DNA of 34,163 nt from Myxococcota bacterium (GTDB lineage Bacteria > Myxococcota_A > Polyangia > Polyangiales > Houyiibacteriaceae): contig JALOQC010000034.1 of NCBI GenBank assembly GCA_025453555.1, forward strand, positions 1-34,163, written 5' to 3'. Shown here one piece after another: positions 33,545 through 34,163 of this stretch. The notes under the pieces were generated by a model. It was given only the letters and a program-made list of their open reading frames with translations, was not told where the DNA came from and did no database searches. Made by a program: the position numbers and the translations under genes. Each line of letters opens with the position of its first letter. The stretch's first letter is position 1.

Positions 33545-34163
33545 ATGTCTCGGAGCGCGATCGATCGACGCTACGCCCGCCTCGCGTGGGGCTTCGTCGT
33601 CTACACGATCGGCGTGATCCTCTGGGGCGCGTTCGTCCGGGCGAGCCTCTCGGGCGACGGATGCGGCGATCATTGGCCGCTCTGCGACGGCGAGGTGATC
33701 CCGGTCGCGCCCGACGCGAAGAAGCTCGTCGAGCTCACCCACCGCATCACGTCGGGGCTCGCGTGGATCGGCGCGCTCGCGTTCTGGATCGTCGCGCGGC
33801 GCCGCGCGAAGCGGTTGGAAGCGCCGCGTCGCGGATCGACGGATTCGACGGCGACCTCGTCGGGGGCGCCCGACGAAGACCACGAGCGCGCGCGGCTCGT
33901 CGGTCGCGGCGCCTTCTGGGGCTTCTTCTTCATGACCACCGAGGCCCTCGTGGGCGCCGGCCTCGTGCTCTTCCGAATGGTCGCCGAGAACCCGGACACC
34001 GCGCGCGGCTACTGGATGGGCGCCCACCTCGTGAACACCTACCTGCTCGTCGCCGCGCTCTCGCTGCACGCGTGGTGGGCGAGCGGAGGTCGCGCGTTCC
34101 GGCTCCGTGGCCCGCAAGGCATGGCCGCGCTCGCGCTCGCGCTCGGCATGCTCGCGGTCGGCA
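33545..34163 (+). CDS. ctaA: Heme A synthase CtaA/COX15, N-terminal part
   Basis: Open to the window end (206 codons shown). This membrane enzyme oxidises the C8 methyl of heme O to make heme A for cytochrome c oxidase. Seen are helix 1 (GFVVYTIGVILWGAFVRAS), the family loop SGDGCGDHWPLCDGEVIP with its Cys pair, helix 2 with the haem-ligand region ELTHRITSG, helix 3 (FWGFFFMTTEALVGAGLVLF) and helix 4 with AHLVNTYLLVAALSLHAWW. An unusually long charged loop separates helices 2 and 3 (RRRAKRLEAPRRGSTDS ... DEDHERARLVGRG). The ATG at 33545 is the first in frame. The structured inverted-repeat element ends about 45 bases upstream. The C-terminal half lies beyond the window. Confidence 0.92.
   Translation, partial: MSRSAIDRRYARLAWGFVVYTIGVILWGAFVRASLSGDGCGDHWPLCDGEVIPVAPDAKKLVELTHRITSGLAWIGALAFWIVARRRAKRLEAPRRGSTDSTATSSGAPDEDHERARLVGRGAFWGFFFMTTEALVGAGLVLFRMVAENPDTARGYWMGAHLVNTYLLVAALSLHAWWASGGRAFRLRGPQGMAALALALGMLAVG

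Overview
The window is GC-rich (roughly 70%), with strongly G/C-biased third codon positions. Its gene content resembles the predatory or social Myxococcota: eight predicted secreted lipoproteins, MopE-type Cys/Asp motifs, RCC1 repeats, a Hanks-type Ser/Thr kinase, a STAND-type regulator and a candidate sigma-54 promoter. I infer a Polyangiales/Sandaracinus-like chromosome; no rRNA or other marker here proves it.

Layout. 1-81: the 3' end of a tRNA-Phe and its terminator. 344-1990: a VWA-like lipoprotein. 2047-4177: an ArsR-type regulator divergent from a TauD-like dioxygenase and a coupled membrane protein, followed by nine 14-bp tandem repeats. 4320-5729: rimO, convergent with an acidic protein of unknown function (5911-6663). 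6921-9110: a trypsin-like protease with a Pro-rich tail, divergent from a TerB-like protein. 9292-10001: two translationally coupled Cys-rich small proteins, convergent with a Ser/Thr kinase (10050-11411). 11621-13717: an RCC1/MopE lipoprotein divergent from a FAAH-like amidase (13824-15383). 15484-16389: cysD without cysN. 16496-17311: a thioesterase-family protein. 17461-19647: a PQQ-dehydrogenase-like lipoprotein with a di-haem tail. 20026-24596: a P-domain lipoprotein and a beta-propeller/di-haem lipoprotein. 24900-27488: a STAND ATPase with a C-terminal winged helix. 27942-30648: three lipoproteins (carboxypeptidase-regulatory-like, C-type lectin, PDZ). 30774-31874: dnaJ. 31983-33191: an orphan SctQ/FliM-like protein. 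33545 to the window end: the start of heme A synthase.

Functional reading. The window is a mosaic of housekeeping genes (tRNA-Phe, rimO, cysD, dnaJ, ctaA) and single-gene or two-gene accessory units, mostly cell-surface lipoproteins. Two of these carry c-type haem motifs next to beta-propeller domains, which suggests periplasmic or surface redox chemistry. No prophage, IS transposase, CRISPR array or biosynthetic cluster is present.

The most unusual content is between genes. Five gaps hold hexanucleotide-phased repeats built from units such as GTGGTC, GTGAAC, GGCGAC and their complements, usually as two facing inverted arms. A sixth gap (33243-33500) holds a ~250-nt element with 27-bp near-perfect terminal inverted repeats, CTAG at both ends and several internal palindromes. 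It looks like a MITE or a structured RNA element.
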